From NCBI RefSeq assembly GCF_021431925.1, contig NZ_CP090371.1, positions 992,001 to 1,056,000 of the forward strand: DNA of 64,000 nucleotides, given 5' to 3'. The notes under the pieces were generated by a model. That model was not told where the DNA came from. It did not search any database and saw only the letters and a list, made by a program, of their open reading frames with translations. Shown here one piece after another: positions 9,111 through 16,486 of this stretch. The DNA is from Halobaculum sp. CBA1158 (lineage in GTDB: Archaea > Halobacteriota > Halobacteria > Halobacteriales > Haloferacaceae). Position numbers and translations under genes: made by a program. Within the stretch, counting starts at the first letter, position 1, and every line of letters begins with the position of its first letter.

Positions 9111-9189
9111 CGTCTGGCGTGCCAGAAGTTGAGCCCTGCAGCCCTGCAAGTCGCTCGCAACGAGTGAAACGAGTCGTATCTGGCATTCC

Positions 9190-9214
9190 GCGAGGCGGAG
9201 TCTGAAGCAGGGAG
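9190..9214 (+). repeat. 25-bp direct repeat behind tRNA-Val, copy 2
   Basis: Identical to 8959-8983. It is followed by a short hairpin (GCAGC-TTC-GCTGC) and by copy C of the tRNA-Val 3' end. Confidence 0.85.
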
Positions 9215-9230
9215 CAGCTTCGCTGCGACC

Positions 9231-9256
9231 GTGGTTCAACTCCGCCCGAGATCAGT
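9231..9256 (+). repeat. Copy of the tRNA-Val 3' end, copy C (two mismatches)
   Basis: Matches 8899-8924 except that gagcccagt reads gagatcagt, which breaks the acceptor sequence. The flanking gaccg just before it is shared with copy B, showing the copies arose as one compound unit and not as separate tRNA hits. Confidence 0.88.
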
Positions 9257-9258
9257 TC

Positions 9259-9290
9259 TGACGACAGCCGCGGCTCGTCACCCGTTTTTT
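9259..9290 (+). terminator. Hairpin plus T-run closing the tRNA-Val repeat array
   Basis: TGACGA (9259-9264) pairs with TCGTCA (9275-9280) and is followed by six T residues (9285-9290). The T-run is also well placed as the TATA element of the next gene, whose Shine-Dalgarno is at ~9334-9341. Confidence 0.6.
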
Positions 9291-9348
9291 ATCCCTCCCC
9301 GTGGAACGGCCGGTCGATGCACGAGCGCACGTCAGGAGGGGGGAGTCG

Positions 9349-9918
9349 ATGAACGGCAAGGCCATCGTCGCGGTGCTCGCGGTCGTCGTGATCGTCGCCG
9401 TCGGCGGCGCGGCGGCGTTCGTCGCCGGAATCGGCCCGATCGGAGACCTCGGTGGTGGCTCCGACGAGTCGACCGCCACGCCGCAGTCGACCGGGACCGT
9501 CTACGACGGGGCCGGCGGCTCGAACGACGGCGGTTCGGGAACGGAGGCCGATTCCGGCGGCGAGGAATCGATCCCACCGTACACCTTCGCGATCCAGTCG
9601 ATCGACGAGTGCGGACAGACCTGTCGTGACGTGACGGTCCGCCTCGACAACAACCGCGATCAGACGGCCGAGGACGTCTCGGTGTTCACGCAGATCTACG
9701 CGGGCAACTCCACCGACAGCGGCGACCGCGTCTGGCAGGGGAACGAAGACGTCGGGAGCATGGAACCGCAGGGGTCGGTGACGCGCACCAGCCGGGTCGA
9801 ACTCTCCTACTCGGAGGGGTATCAGGTGCAACAGGAGGACGGTTGGATCACCATCGTCACCACCGTCGAGTCGGCCGACGTGACGATCACGTTCCGGGAG
9901 CGTCGACAGGTCCTCTGA
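9349..9918 (+). CDS. Membrane-anchored extracellular protein, function unknown
   Basis: Protein of 189 aa with one N-terminal hydrophobic anchor (residues ~5-30) followed by a Gly/Ser/Thr/Asp-rich spacer and an exported beta-rich domain (~70-189). That domain begins around a C-x-x-x-C motif (CGQTC) and reads like an FxLYD/CARDB-type fold (VTVRLDNNRDQTAEDVSVF). The ATG at 9349 was chosen over an upstream GTG at 9301 because a strong Shine-Dalgarno (aggagggggg, 9335-9344) lies just above it. The family assignment is weak; the topology is clear. Confidence 0.8.
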   Translation: MNGKAIVAVLAVVVIVAVGGAAAFVAGIGPIGDLGGGSDESTATPQSTGTVYDGAGGSNDGGSGTEADSGGEESIPPYTFAIQSIDECGQTCRDVTVRLDNNRDQTAEDVSVFTQIYAGNSTDSGDRVWQGNEDVGSMEPQGSVTRTSRVELSYSEGYQVQQEDGWITIVTTVESADVTITFRERRQVL

Positions 9919-9933
9919 CCGCCAGCCGGCACG

Positions 9934-9952
9934 GCGTTTCGAAACGCTTTTT
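9934..9952 (+). terminator. Palindrome plus T5 terminator, also upstream element of tRNA-Phe
   Basis: A perfect palindrome GCGTTTCGAAACGC (9934-9947) is followed by TTTTT (9948-9952). This fits termination of the preceding gene. The same T tract, tttttcat, lies ~28 bases above the tRNA-Phe 5' end at 9979, the TATA position. Confidence 0.65.
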
Positions 9953-9978
9953 CATACCGCCGAGGTTCGTTGAGACGC

Positions 9979-10052
9979 GCCGCCTTAGCTCAGATTGGGA
10001 GAGCACTCGACTGAAGATCGAGCTGTCCCCCGTTCAAATCGGGGAGGCGGCA
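9979..10052 (+). tRNA. trnF-GAA: tRNA-Phe (anticodon GAA)
   Basis: Cloverleaf of 74 bases. Acceptor GCCGCCT (9979-9985) pairs with AGGCGGC (10045-10051), discriminator A at 10052, no encoded CCA. The anticodon stem CTCGA/TCGAG closes the loop CTGAAGA, giving GAA. The T arm is CCCCC-GTTCAAATC-GGGG. No intron. A 22-base copy of its 3' end lies ~145 bases downstream. Confidence 0.95.
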
Positions 10053-10059
10053 TTTTCTC

Positions 10060-10102
10060 CGGCCGACACCGCGAACGAGCGTAGCGAGTGAGCCGTCGGC
10101 CG
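10060..10102 (+). repeat. Hairpin element behind tRNA-Phe
   Basis: CGGCCGAC (10060-10067) pairs perfectly with GTCGGCCG (10095-10102). Its loop (accgcga ... agcga ... gagcc) matches the loop of the hairpin at 9070-9110 although the stem bases differ, so pairing is conserved while sequence is not. Confidence 0.75.
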
Positions 10103-10179
10103 ATGGTACTGCGTCCACGACACGATTTGAACACGGAAGTCGCAGCGCGCGAACGAAGTGAGCGCGACCGTCTTCGGGA

Positions 10180-10201
10180 GTTCAAATCGGGGAGGCGGCA
10201 T
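10180..10201 (+). repeat. Copy of the tRNA-Phe 3' end
   Basis: gttcaaatcggggaggcggc plus the next two bases repeats the T loop, T stem and acceptor strand of tRNA-Phe (10032-10053). As at the tRNA-Val copies, gcgaccg lies just upstream. A third hairpin (CGACGA 10213-10218 with TCGTCG 10235-10240) follows it. Confidence 0.88.
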
Positions 10202-10280
10202 ACTGCTCCGGGCGACGATGCGACGAGTGAGCCGTCGTCGAGGGACAACGACCTTGTCACCGGCTCACGATCACAGATCG

Positions 10281-10706
10281 ATGAGTGTCGACTCAGGCCG
10301 ACTCGATCGCCTCAAGCGACCGCTGTTGTACGTCATGGGACCGATCTACGTCGTCGCCGGTGTGTTGCACCTTCTCGCGCCCGAACCCTTCGCGCGGATC
10401 GTGCCGAGACGACTCCCGAAGCCTCGCCTGCTCGTGTACCTGTCGGGGCTGGCGGAGATCGCGCTCGGGATCGGCGTGTTGATCCCGCGGACGCGACGCG
10501 TCGCGGCGAAGGGGATCGCGCTCCTGTTGGTCGCGGTGTTTCCGGCGAACGTCAACATGGCCGTCAGCGACGCCGAACCCGAGGGACTCCCCGACTGGGC
10601 CGGCGGGATCTACCGCGCCGCGACGTGGGCGCGGCTCCCGCTGCAGTGGGTGTTGATCCGCTGGGCGTGGTGGTACACGACCCCGATGCCGGACGACAGA
10701 GAGTGA
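10281..10706 (+). CDS. DoxX-like small membrane protein
   Basis: Integral membrane protein of 141 aa with about four predicted helices: LLYVMGPIYVVAGVLHLLA, LLVYLSGLAEIALGIGVL, GIALLLVAVFPANVNMAV and a C-terminal helix. The GxxE...P-N-x-N-M pattern is typical of DoxX-like/DUF-type integral membrane proteins. The ATG at 10281 is used because the longer frame upstream runs back through the tRNA-Phe repeat. Function unknown; convergent with the formyltransferase gene. Confidence 0.78.
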   Translation: MSVDSGRLDRLKRPLLYVMGPIYVVAGVLHLLAPEPFARIVPRRLPKPRLLVYLSGLAEIALGIGVLIPRTRRVAAKGIALLLVAVFPANVNMAVSDAEPEGLPDWAGGIYRAATWARLPLQWVLIRWAWWYTTPMPDDRE

Positions 10707-10847
10707 TCGTGCGACGCGGGGGCTGCGGCGTGACCCGAGGATCGCGAACGCGACACCGGGCCGCGACCGCGACCCGGCGACCGTGAACGCGACACCGGAC
10801 CGCGGACGCGTGAGTCGCGGACCGTACCCGCCGGGTGCCGGCCGCGA

Positions 10848-11681
10848 TCATCGAAGCTCGCTTTCCCCCAGACGGGCCGGCGTGTCGCCGTCGGCGGTGC
10901 CGAACACCTCCCGAAGCCGTCCGAAGGCGTTCCTGACCGCGAACGTCGCGACCGGCCGGCCCCGAGGATGACTGTAGAGGTCGCCCAGCGACGCGGGCTC
11001 GCGGAGGTCCCCCCGCTCGGCGGCCCGAACCGCCCGCGTGAGCATGTCCTCCGAGGCGTCGAACTGCCGGCGCTTGACCGCCTCCCACGTGGGGGCGTCG
11101 TCGATGTCGACCCGCTTCAGCGCCGCTATCTCGCCGCCGTCGAGCGTCTCTGAGAGCCGCTGGACGGTGATTCCGGCGGTCGACTCGCCGTGGACGAACT
11201 CCCAGAAGCCCATCGGCTGGCCGCGGTACTCCCGGAGGTCGCCGTGGTGGAAGCTGACCACGCCGTGCTCCGGTGCAGAGAGCATCGCCCCGACGAGGAA
11301 GCCGAAGCCGAACCGCACGGCCACGTCGGCCTCCTCGGCGACCGCGTCGGCGACCCCTGCCGGGATCTCTCGCTTCCACCCGTCGACGATCCGGGGATCT
11401 ATCGAGCGCTCGCGGATCGCCCCGCGGTCGACGACCGACGAGAGGGGCACGTGCTCCTCGTGGGGGATCGGTCCCGCGACCGCGTCGTTGAGCGTCGCCA
11501 CGACGGCCCATTCGCGGAGTTCGAGCGCCCGTCGAATCGTCTCTGTGCGCGTGCGATCCGACTCGGGCTCGTCGTAGACAACTGTCGTGACCTCGCAGTC
11601 CGTGTGATCGAGGAGGTGCGCGAGCGCGTCCGCCTGCCACCGGGGGAGCGTTTCGCCGGCCGCGAGCAGGCACACTCTCAC
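10848..11681 (-). CDS. Formyltransferase-family protein (GART/ArnA-type fold)
   Basis: Protein of 277 aa with a formyl-transferase core: VVYDE, an Arg-rich helix, VAVRFGFGFLVG, then VVSFHHGDLREYRGQPMGFW and GITVQRLSETLDGGEI, which correspond to the region carrying the catalytic N-x-H-x-S...D residues of methionyl-tRNA and sugar-amine formyltransferases. Here the H-x-S stretch reads S-F-H-H-G, so the exact chemistry is uncertain. Start is GTG at 11681, whose bases overlap the TGA of the upstream deacetylase (GTGA, 4-base overlap), implying translational coupling. Likely formylates an amino-sugar or similar acceptor made available by its partner. Confidence 0.75.
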   Translation of the reverse strand: MRVCLLAAGETLPRWQADALAHLLDHTDCEVTTVVYDEPESDRTRTETIRRALELREWAVVATLNDAVAGPIPHEEHVPLSSVVDRGAIRERSIDPRIVDGWKREIPAGVADAVAEEADVAVRFGFGFLVGAMLSAPEHGVVSFHHGDLREYRGQPMGFWEFVHGESTAGITVQRLSETLDGGEIAALKRVDIDDAPTWEAVKRRQFDASEDMLTRAVRAAERGDLREPASLGDLYSHPRGRPVATFAVRNAFGRLREVFGTADGDTPARLGESELR

Positions 11682-12664
11682 GGCGACGCCCCCGCGGCGA
11701 CCGCGTCCGCGACGAGGTACTCGTCGGCGAGCGACGCCATCGTCCGGATCCGGAGATCCCCCTCGGGAACCGTCGCGAGGAACTCCAGGTACTCCGCCAC
11801 CACCGCCCACTGGTGGGGGTTGCTGAGGTCGTATAGGTGACACCACAGGTGCAGCGGCGTGCCGGTCTCGATCGCCCGTCGCGTGCTCCGGCGGAGATAC
11901 CGACCGTGGAGCCGCCGGCGCACCGCCGCCGGCACTGACCGAAACGGCGCGGGCGCGGGCGACTGCCCCGACGGGAGCGACGCCGCCGTCAGCGACGGGT
12001 ACGTCGTGCAGTACGTCTCCAGGACGCCGTCGACGACCGCGGGCTCCCACAGCGGATGCGGGCCGACAGTCAGCTCCCGTAGCCGTCGAAGCCTGCCGTT
12101 CCCGCTCGTGTCGACCGCGTACCGGGCCGCGCGGACGCCGTGTTCGCGGAGCAGGTCGTTCGGCGGCCGGGAGTGGCGCGGCGGCACGATCGACGCCGAT
12201 CCCGCATCGAGTTCGTCGTGGAGCGCCCGAGCGCGCCGGAGTTCGTGGTCGACGACCGCACGATCGACGCTGCCGCACAACACGTGCGAGAAGGTGTGGG
12301 TGCACAGTTCGTGGTCGACGGCGGCGTCGAGCACAGCCGGAGCGACCTCCGGGGCGTAGTAGAGCGGGTCGGCGGCGGCGTCCGTGCCCGGGTCGGCGTC
12401 GAACCACCCCGGCTCGTACGGCCCCGAATGGGACCCGTCGCAGTCGTCGAGGAGCAGATGTCCGACGACGTCGAAGGTGATCGGGACGCCGCACGCGTCG
12501 GCCGCTCGAAGGAGCTTCCGGAGGTGCGCGCGCTCGGGTGAGCCGTCCGTCGAGAGGTGTTCCGCGGCCGACCCAGAGAGGTCGTGAACGCCCCATCCCA
12601 ACTCGATCTCGACGCTGATGGTCAGCGTCCCCGGCGCGTCGCGCCGGGACGTGTTCGGTTGCAC
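11678..12664 (-). CDS. Polysaccharide deacetylase-like protein
   Basis: Protein of 328 aa of the NodB/carbohydrate-esterase type. It opens with a beta-strand TISVEIELGWG, contains GVPITFDVVGHLLL, then HELCTHTFSHVL, which corresponds to the H-x-x-x-H metal motif, and ends with LHLWCHLYDL. In the usual NodB motif 1 (T-F-D-D) the aspartates appear replaced by V-E-I-E, so the metal site is unusual. It is translationally coupled to the formyltransferase. The gene is divergent from 12758. Probable substrate: an N-acetylated sugar on a glycan or glycolipid (inference). Confidence 0.75.
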   Translation of the reverse strand: MQPNTSRRDAPGTLTISVEIELGWGVHDLSGSAAEHLSTDGSPERAHLRKLLRAADACGVPITFDVVGHLLLDDCDGSHSGPYEPGWFDADPGTDAAADPLYYAPEVAPAVLDAAVDHELCTHTFSHVLCGSVDRAVVDHELRRARALHDELDAGSASIVPPRHSRPPNDLLREHGVRAARYAVDTSGNGRLRRLRELTVGPHPLWEPAVVDGVLETYCTTYPSLTAASLPSGQSPAPAPFRSVPAAVRRRLHGRYLRRSTRRAIETGTPLHLWCHLYDLSNPHQWAVVAEYLEFLATVPEGDLRIRTMASLADEYLVADAVAAGASP

Positions 12665-12757
12665 TGTGCGGTCGGTGGTGCATCTCCGGCTTTGGTAGCC
12701 GGCCCGTAACGCCGATCACGGCCACGCTTATGCCGCGGGTCGGCGAACGCGGACCCG

Positions 12758-13072
12758 ATGACGAAGCTCGCGATCACCCTGCGACGGCGAGACGACGCGA
12801 CGTTCGAGGAGTTTCGGGAGCACTACCTCGAGGAACACGCGCCGCTGGCGGCCGACCTCCCCGGTCTGGAGCGGTACACGGTGTCCTTCCCGAACGACCC
12901 CGACGACGCCTCTTACGACGCGCTGGCGGAGCTGTACTTCGCAGACGACGAGGCGATGGCCGAGTCGTTCGCCTCCGAGATCGGCCGCGAGGTGACCGCC
13001 GACGCCGAGACGTTCGCCGACATGGACGCCGCCGAGCGGGTGGTCCTCGAAGAGCACGTCGAGGTGGCGTGA
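12758..13072 (+). CDS. EthD-domain dimeric alpha/beta-barrel protein
   Basis: Small protein of 104 aa of the EthD/dimeric alpha-beta barrel type (MTKLAITLRRRDD, FREHYLEEHAPLA with the characteristic H-x-P, ELYFADDEAM). Such proteins bind or act on small hydrophobic or quinone-like molecules, but substrate cannot be assigned. The start at 12758 lies 28 bases below a TATA-like cgcttatg (12727-12734), fitting a leaderless transcript. Confidence 0.78.
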   Translation: MTKLAITLRRRDDATFEEFREHYLEEHAPLAADLPGLERYTVSFPNDPDDASYDALAELYFADDEAMAESFASEIGREVTADAETFADMDAAERVVLEEHVEVA

Positions 13073-13249
13073 ACACCGGCGATCAGAGTCGTCAATCCGA
13101 CCCGACTCCGTGGGGACCGTCGCGACCGCAGCGACCGCGAGGACCGACGGAGCCGCCGTCAATTCCGTGGTACGCACGCGAGCGAGTCCAGCGAGCCGTC
13201 ACGCGGCGGAGCGCGCGGAGCGTTCACACGGGCGGCCGTGACTCGGAAG

Positions 13250-13256
13250 GGTTATC
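13250..13256 (+). promoter_or_regulatory. TATA-like element of cspA
   Basis: ggttatc is centred 28 bases above the ATG at 13281, so the cold-shock protein mRNA is probably leaderless. Confidence 0.55.
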
Positions 13257-13280
13257 CGTCGCCCTCCGCACGTAACGGGT

Positions 13281-13475
13281 ATGGCAACTGGGAAGGTCGA
13301 CTTCTTCAACGACACCGGCGGCTACGGATTCATCGATACTGAGGACGCGGACGAGGACGTCTTCTTCCACATGGAGGACGTTGGCGGCCCTGACCTGGAA
13401 GAGGGTCAGGAGGTCGAGTTCGACATCGAGGAGGCCGAGAAGGGCCCCCGCGCGACGAATCTGCAGCGCCTGTAA
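13281..13475 (+). CDS. cspA: Cold-shock domain protein
   Basis: Single cold-shock domain of 64 aa that binds single-stranded RNA/DNA. RNP-1 is GGYGFI (residues ~13-18) and RNP-2 is DVFFHM (~26-31), after the start MATGKVDFFNDTGG. Length is that of standard haloarchaeal CspA. A hairpin with a T-rich tail follows the stop, so it is transcribed alone. Confidence 0.95.
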   Translation: MATGKVDFFNDTGGYGFIDTEDADEDVFFHMEDVGGPDLEEGQEVEFDIEEAEKGPRATNLQRL

Positions 13476-13486
13476 GGCACCGACGA

Positions 13487-13524
13487 CACGGACGCAGTCC
13501 GTGCCGCAGTTTTCACCGTTTTTC
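13487..13524 (+). terminator. Hairpin and T-rich terminator of cspA
   Basis: CACGGAC (13487-13493) pairs with GTCCGTG (13497-13503) across a GCA loop, followed by two T tracts (tttt, ttttt) up to ~13523. Confidence 0.7.
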
Positions 13525-13674
13525 ACCCGATAGCGAGCGACCGTGCCGCCGTACGCACGGCCCCCGACGGCCGCTCGCCAGCGGCGGCCCCACGCCCCTC
13601 GGGATCAGCGCCGGGGTGCTTTTCCACATCGGTGCCGAAGCCCCCGACGTGACCGCGCTCGCACGAGGGGTACC

Positions 13675-14415
13675 GTGACGGCGACGACGCTCCACGAGCC
13701 GTCCCACCGGGAGGCGCTGTGGGCGCTCGAGGACGCCTTCGACCGCGGGGACCTGGTCTCGGTGTTCGGCACCTGCACCGTCGAGTACGACGGCCGGGCG
13801 GCCTCGTCGCTGGGGCCGGGCGCGCGCCTGCTGGTGCTCAAGCCCGACGGCGCGGCGCTGGTCCACACCGACGAGGGGCGGACGCCGGTGAACTGGCAGC
13901 CGCCGGGAAGCCGGCACCGCGCGGCCGTCAGCGACGGTCGCCTGCGCGTCCGTAGCGTCCGCACGTCGCCCGCGGAGACGCTCGACGTGCGCTTCTCGAC
14001 GGTCGAGCACCTCGCGGCCTACGGCGTCACCGGCGGGCGGGCCGTCGAGGTGGTCGGCAGCGAGGCCGACCTGAAGCGCCGCGTCGTCGCCGATCCCTCC
14101 GTGGTGGAACCGGGATTCGAGCCGCTGGCGACCGAGCGCGAGACCGAGGCCGGTCCCGTGGACGTGTTCGGGCGCGACGCCGAGGGTCGCCCCGTCGTGG
14201 TGGAGCTGAAGCGTCGCCGCGTCGGCCCCGACGCCGCCGGCCAGCTGGCTCGCTACGTCCGCGCCGTCGAGCGCGAGGAGCCCGACGGCACCGCAGTCCG
14301 CGGGATCCTCGTCGCGCCGTCGATCACCGACCGCGCGCGCGACGTGCTCTCCGAGGCCGGACTCGAACACGTCGCAGCCGATCCCCCCGACGAGCCGCCG
14401 GAACAGCACGAGTAG
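13675..14415 (+). CDS. nucS: Mismatch endonuclease NucS/EndoMS
   Basis: RecB-like nuclease of 246 aa that cleaves mismatched DNA (EndoMS) or branched substrates in archaea and actinobacteria. The N-terminal DNA-binding domain (residues ~1-120) includes TVEYDGRAASSLG and the conserved PVNWQPPG. The C-terminal nuclease domain has GPVDVFGRD and VVVELKRR, giving the D-(x)n-E-x-K triad, and QLARYV. Start is GTG at 13675 with gagggg just upstream; the longer frame above it is not conserved. Its presence with mutS and mutL means two mismatch-repair routes are encoded in this window. Confidence 0.93.
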   Translation: MTATTLHEPSHREALWALEDAFDRGDLVSVFGTCTVEYDGRAASSLGPGARLLVLKPDGAALVHTDEGRTPVNWQPPGSRHRAAVSDGRLRVRSVRTSPAETLDVRFSTVEHLAAYGVTGGRAVEVVGSEADLKRRVVADPSVVEPGFEPLATERETEAGPVDVFGRDAEGRPVVVELKRRRVGPDAAGQLARYVRAVEREEPDGTAVRGILVAPSITDRARDVLSEAGLEHVAADPPDEPPEQHE

Positions 14416-14511
14416 GGAGACGAGTCGACCGGGTCGGTCGCGTGGGCGACTCGGCCGCCGCGGGGATCTCCGTGCGGCCGACGCGCACGGTCGGGCCCGC
14501 GAAACGTAGGG

Positions 14512-14517
14512 TTTAAC
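14512..14517 (+). promoter_or_regulatory. TATA-like element of rpl10e
   Basis: tttaac lies 35 bases above the ATG at 14550, predicting a short leader of about 8-10 bases. Confidence 0.55.
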
Positions 14518-14549
14518 CACGGCACCGCCGTCGACTCGGACAAGTAACC

Positions 14550-15080
14550 ATGTCCGAGAAACCGGCCTCCATGTACCGGAAGATCGACAAGCCGTCGTAC
14601 ACGCGGCGCGACTACGTCACCGGTATTCCTGGCTCGAAGATCGCACAGCACAACATGGGCGACCTGACCACCGACCCCGAGGACTATCCGGTCCACATCT
14701 CGCTGGTCACCGAGGAGGACGTCCAGATCCGACACGGCTCGCTCGAGTCCGCGCGCCTGTCGGCCAACCGCCACCTCATCCGCGAACTCGGCGAGGGCAA
14801 CTACAAGATGGTCCTGCGGAAGTTCCCCCACCAGATCCTCCGGGAGAACAAGCAGGCGACCGGCGCGGGCGCGGACCGCGTCTCCGACGGAATGCGCCAG
14901 GCGTTCGGCAAGCCCGTCGGCACAGCCGCGCGCATGAACGCCGGCGAGATCGTCTTCACAGCGTACGTCGACGTCGACCAGGCCGACGCCGTCAAGGAGG
15001 CGTTCCGCCGCGCGTACAACAAGATGTCCCCGCCGTTCCGCGTCGTCGTGGAGAAGGGCGAGGACCTGCTGGTCCGGTAA
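14550..15080 (+). CDS. rpl10e: 50S ribosomal protein L10e (uL16)
   Basis: Large-subunit protein of 176 aa (archaeal L10e, equivalent of bacterial L16) near the A site and 5S rRNA. It starts [20 protein letters not shown] and has the family blocks [46 protein letters not shown] and [11 protein letters not shown]. Single gene with its own promoter. Confidence 0.97.
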   Translation: MSEKPASMYRKIDKPSYTRRDYVTGIPGSKIAQHNMGDLTTDPEDYPVHISLVTEEDVQIRHGSLESARLSANRHLIRELGEGNYKMVLRKFPHQILRENKQATGAGADRVSDGMRQAFGKPVGTAARMNAGEIVFTAYVDVDQADAVKEAFRRAYNKMSPPFRVVVEKGEDLLVR

Positions 15081-15319
15081 CTCGGAGGACTCGCGGCCGC
15101 GGTTCCTCGATTCTCAGTCCGTAAGCGGCGGCGTATTCGGTCGCGTCGTTCACGTTGCCCGAGTCGATCGCGTCGTTCCGCCGTCCACGTCGCCGGAGTC
15201 GCTCGTTCGTCCCCGTCGTCCTCGAAACGACAACGCGAATCCGTGTGAACGACTGGACGCCGCCGGCAACGACGCCACACTCCGGCAGGCATTTGACCGC
15301 GGACCGAGCACTCTGGGGT

Positions 15320-16486
15320 ATGTCAGGAGTACGCGTGGCGGGCGTCGGTCTCACCCCGTTCGGCGAGCACGCCGGGCGGACCGGTCGCGACCTGTTCGCG
15401 GAGGCGTCGCTCGCGGCGCTCGAGGACGCCGGCGTCCCCAGGGACGACGTGGAACATCTCAACTACGGCAACTTCATGGGCGCGCTCGCCGAGCGACAGG
15501 GCCACCAGGCACCGCTGATGGCGGAGGCCGCGGGCCTTCGATGTGCGGGCACGCGCTACGAGGAGGCGTGCGCCTCCGCCGGCGTCGCGGTTCGGGAGGC
15601 CGTGCGGGCGGTCCGGTCGGGCGAGAACGACGTGATGCTCGCCGGCGGGATGGAGCGCATGACGAACCTCTCGACGGCGGAGGTGACCGAGTCGCTGGCG
15701 GTCGCCGCGGACGAGCTGTTCGAGGTGCGCGCGGGCGTCACCTTCCCCGGCGCGTACGCGCTGATGGCCCGGGCGTACTTCGACGAGCACGGCGGCGACC
15801 GGGAAGACCTCGCCCACGTCGCGGCCAAGAACCACGCGAACGCCGTCCCCAACGAGTACGCCCAGTACCGCCGGGAGGTGAGCGTCGAGGAGGCGCTCGA
15901 CTCCCCGCCGGTGGCGTCCCCGCTGCACCTGTTCGACGCGTGCCCGATCACCGACGGCGCGAGCGCGCTCGTGCTCGTCTCCGAGGAGTACGCCGAGGAA
16001 CACGACCTCGACGCACCGGTCGCAATAACCGGCACGGGGCAGGGCGGCGACCGCCTCGCGCTCCAGGACAGGCCGGAGATGTCCGGGACCCCGGCCGCCG
16101 CCGACGCCGCCGCCGAGGCGTACGACGACGCGGGGGTCACGAGCGACGAGGTCGAGGTCGCGGAGGTTCACGACTGCTTCACCATCGCCGAGGTCATGGC
16201 CATCGAGGCGCTGGGCTTCTTCGAACCCGGCGAGGGGATCGCCGCGGCCCGCCGCGGCGACACCACCCGAGAGGGCGACCTCCCGGTGAACCTCTCGGGC
16301 GGGCTGAAGGCGAAGGGCCACCCGGTCGGCGCGACCGGCGGCTCACAGATCGCCGAGATGACCCGACTCCTGCGGGGCGACCATCCCAACAGCGACGCGG
16401 TCGCGGACGCGGAGGTCGGCCTCACTCACAACGCGGGGGGAACGGTCGCCAGCGCCGTCGTCCACGTGCTGGAGGTGGCCGAATGA
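15320..16486 (+). CDS. Thiolase (acetyl-CoA C-acyltransferase, archaeal/SCP2 type)
   Basis: Protein of 388 aa that condenses or cleaves acyl-CoA thioesters. The nucleophilic Cys84 lies in EEACASAG, the catalytic His at ~284 in EVHDCFTIAE and the second His at ~334 in AKGHPVGATGG. The archaeal thiolase type normally works in complex with a DUF35 protein, which follows here with a 4-base ATGA overlap. In haloarchaea such pairs occur both in mevalonate synthesis and in fatty-acid oxidation; the surrounding acyl-CoA dehydrogenase genes favour oxidation. The ATG at 15320 has a TATA-like catttga 28 bases above. Confidence 0.92.
   Translation: MSGVRVAGVGLTPFGEHAGRTGRDLFAEASLAALEDAGVPRDDVEHLNYGNFMGALAERQGHQAPLMAEAAGLRCAGTRYEEACASAGVAVREAVRAVRSGENDVMLAGGMERMTNLSTAEVTESLAVAADELFEVRAGVTFPGAYALMARAYFDEHGGDREDLAHVAAKNHANAVPNEYAQYRREVSVEEALDSPPVASPLHLFDACPITDGASALVLVSEEYAEEHDLDAPVAITGTGQGGDRLALQDRPEMSGTPAAADAAAEAYDDAGVTSDEVEVAEVHDCFTIAEVMAIEALGFFEPGEGIAAARRGDTTREGDLPVNLSGGLKAKGHPVGATGGSQIAEMTRLLRGDHPNSDAVADAEVGLTHNAGGTVASAVVHVLEVAE

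Noticed and set aside
8850-10240. tRNA 3'-end copies as attL/attR of an integrated island
   Set aside because: The copies are only ~140-330 bases apart, no integrase or foreign gene lies between, and the DNA in between is itself repetitive. At most these are scars.
13543-13674. N-terminal extension of NucS to the upstream ATG
   Set aside because: The extension is Arg/Pro-rich, overlaps the region after the cspA terminator and is absent from the family; GTG 13675 with gagggg above fits.
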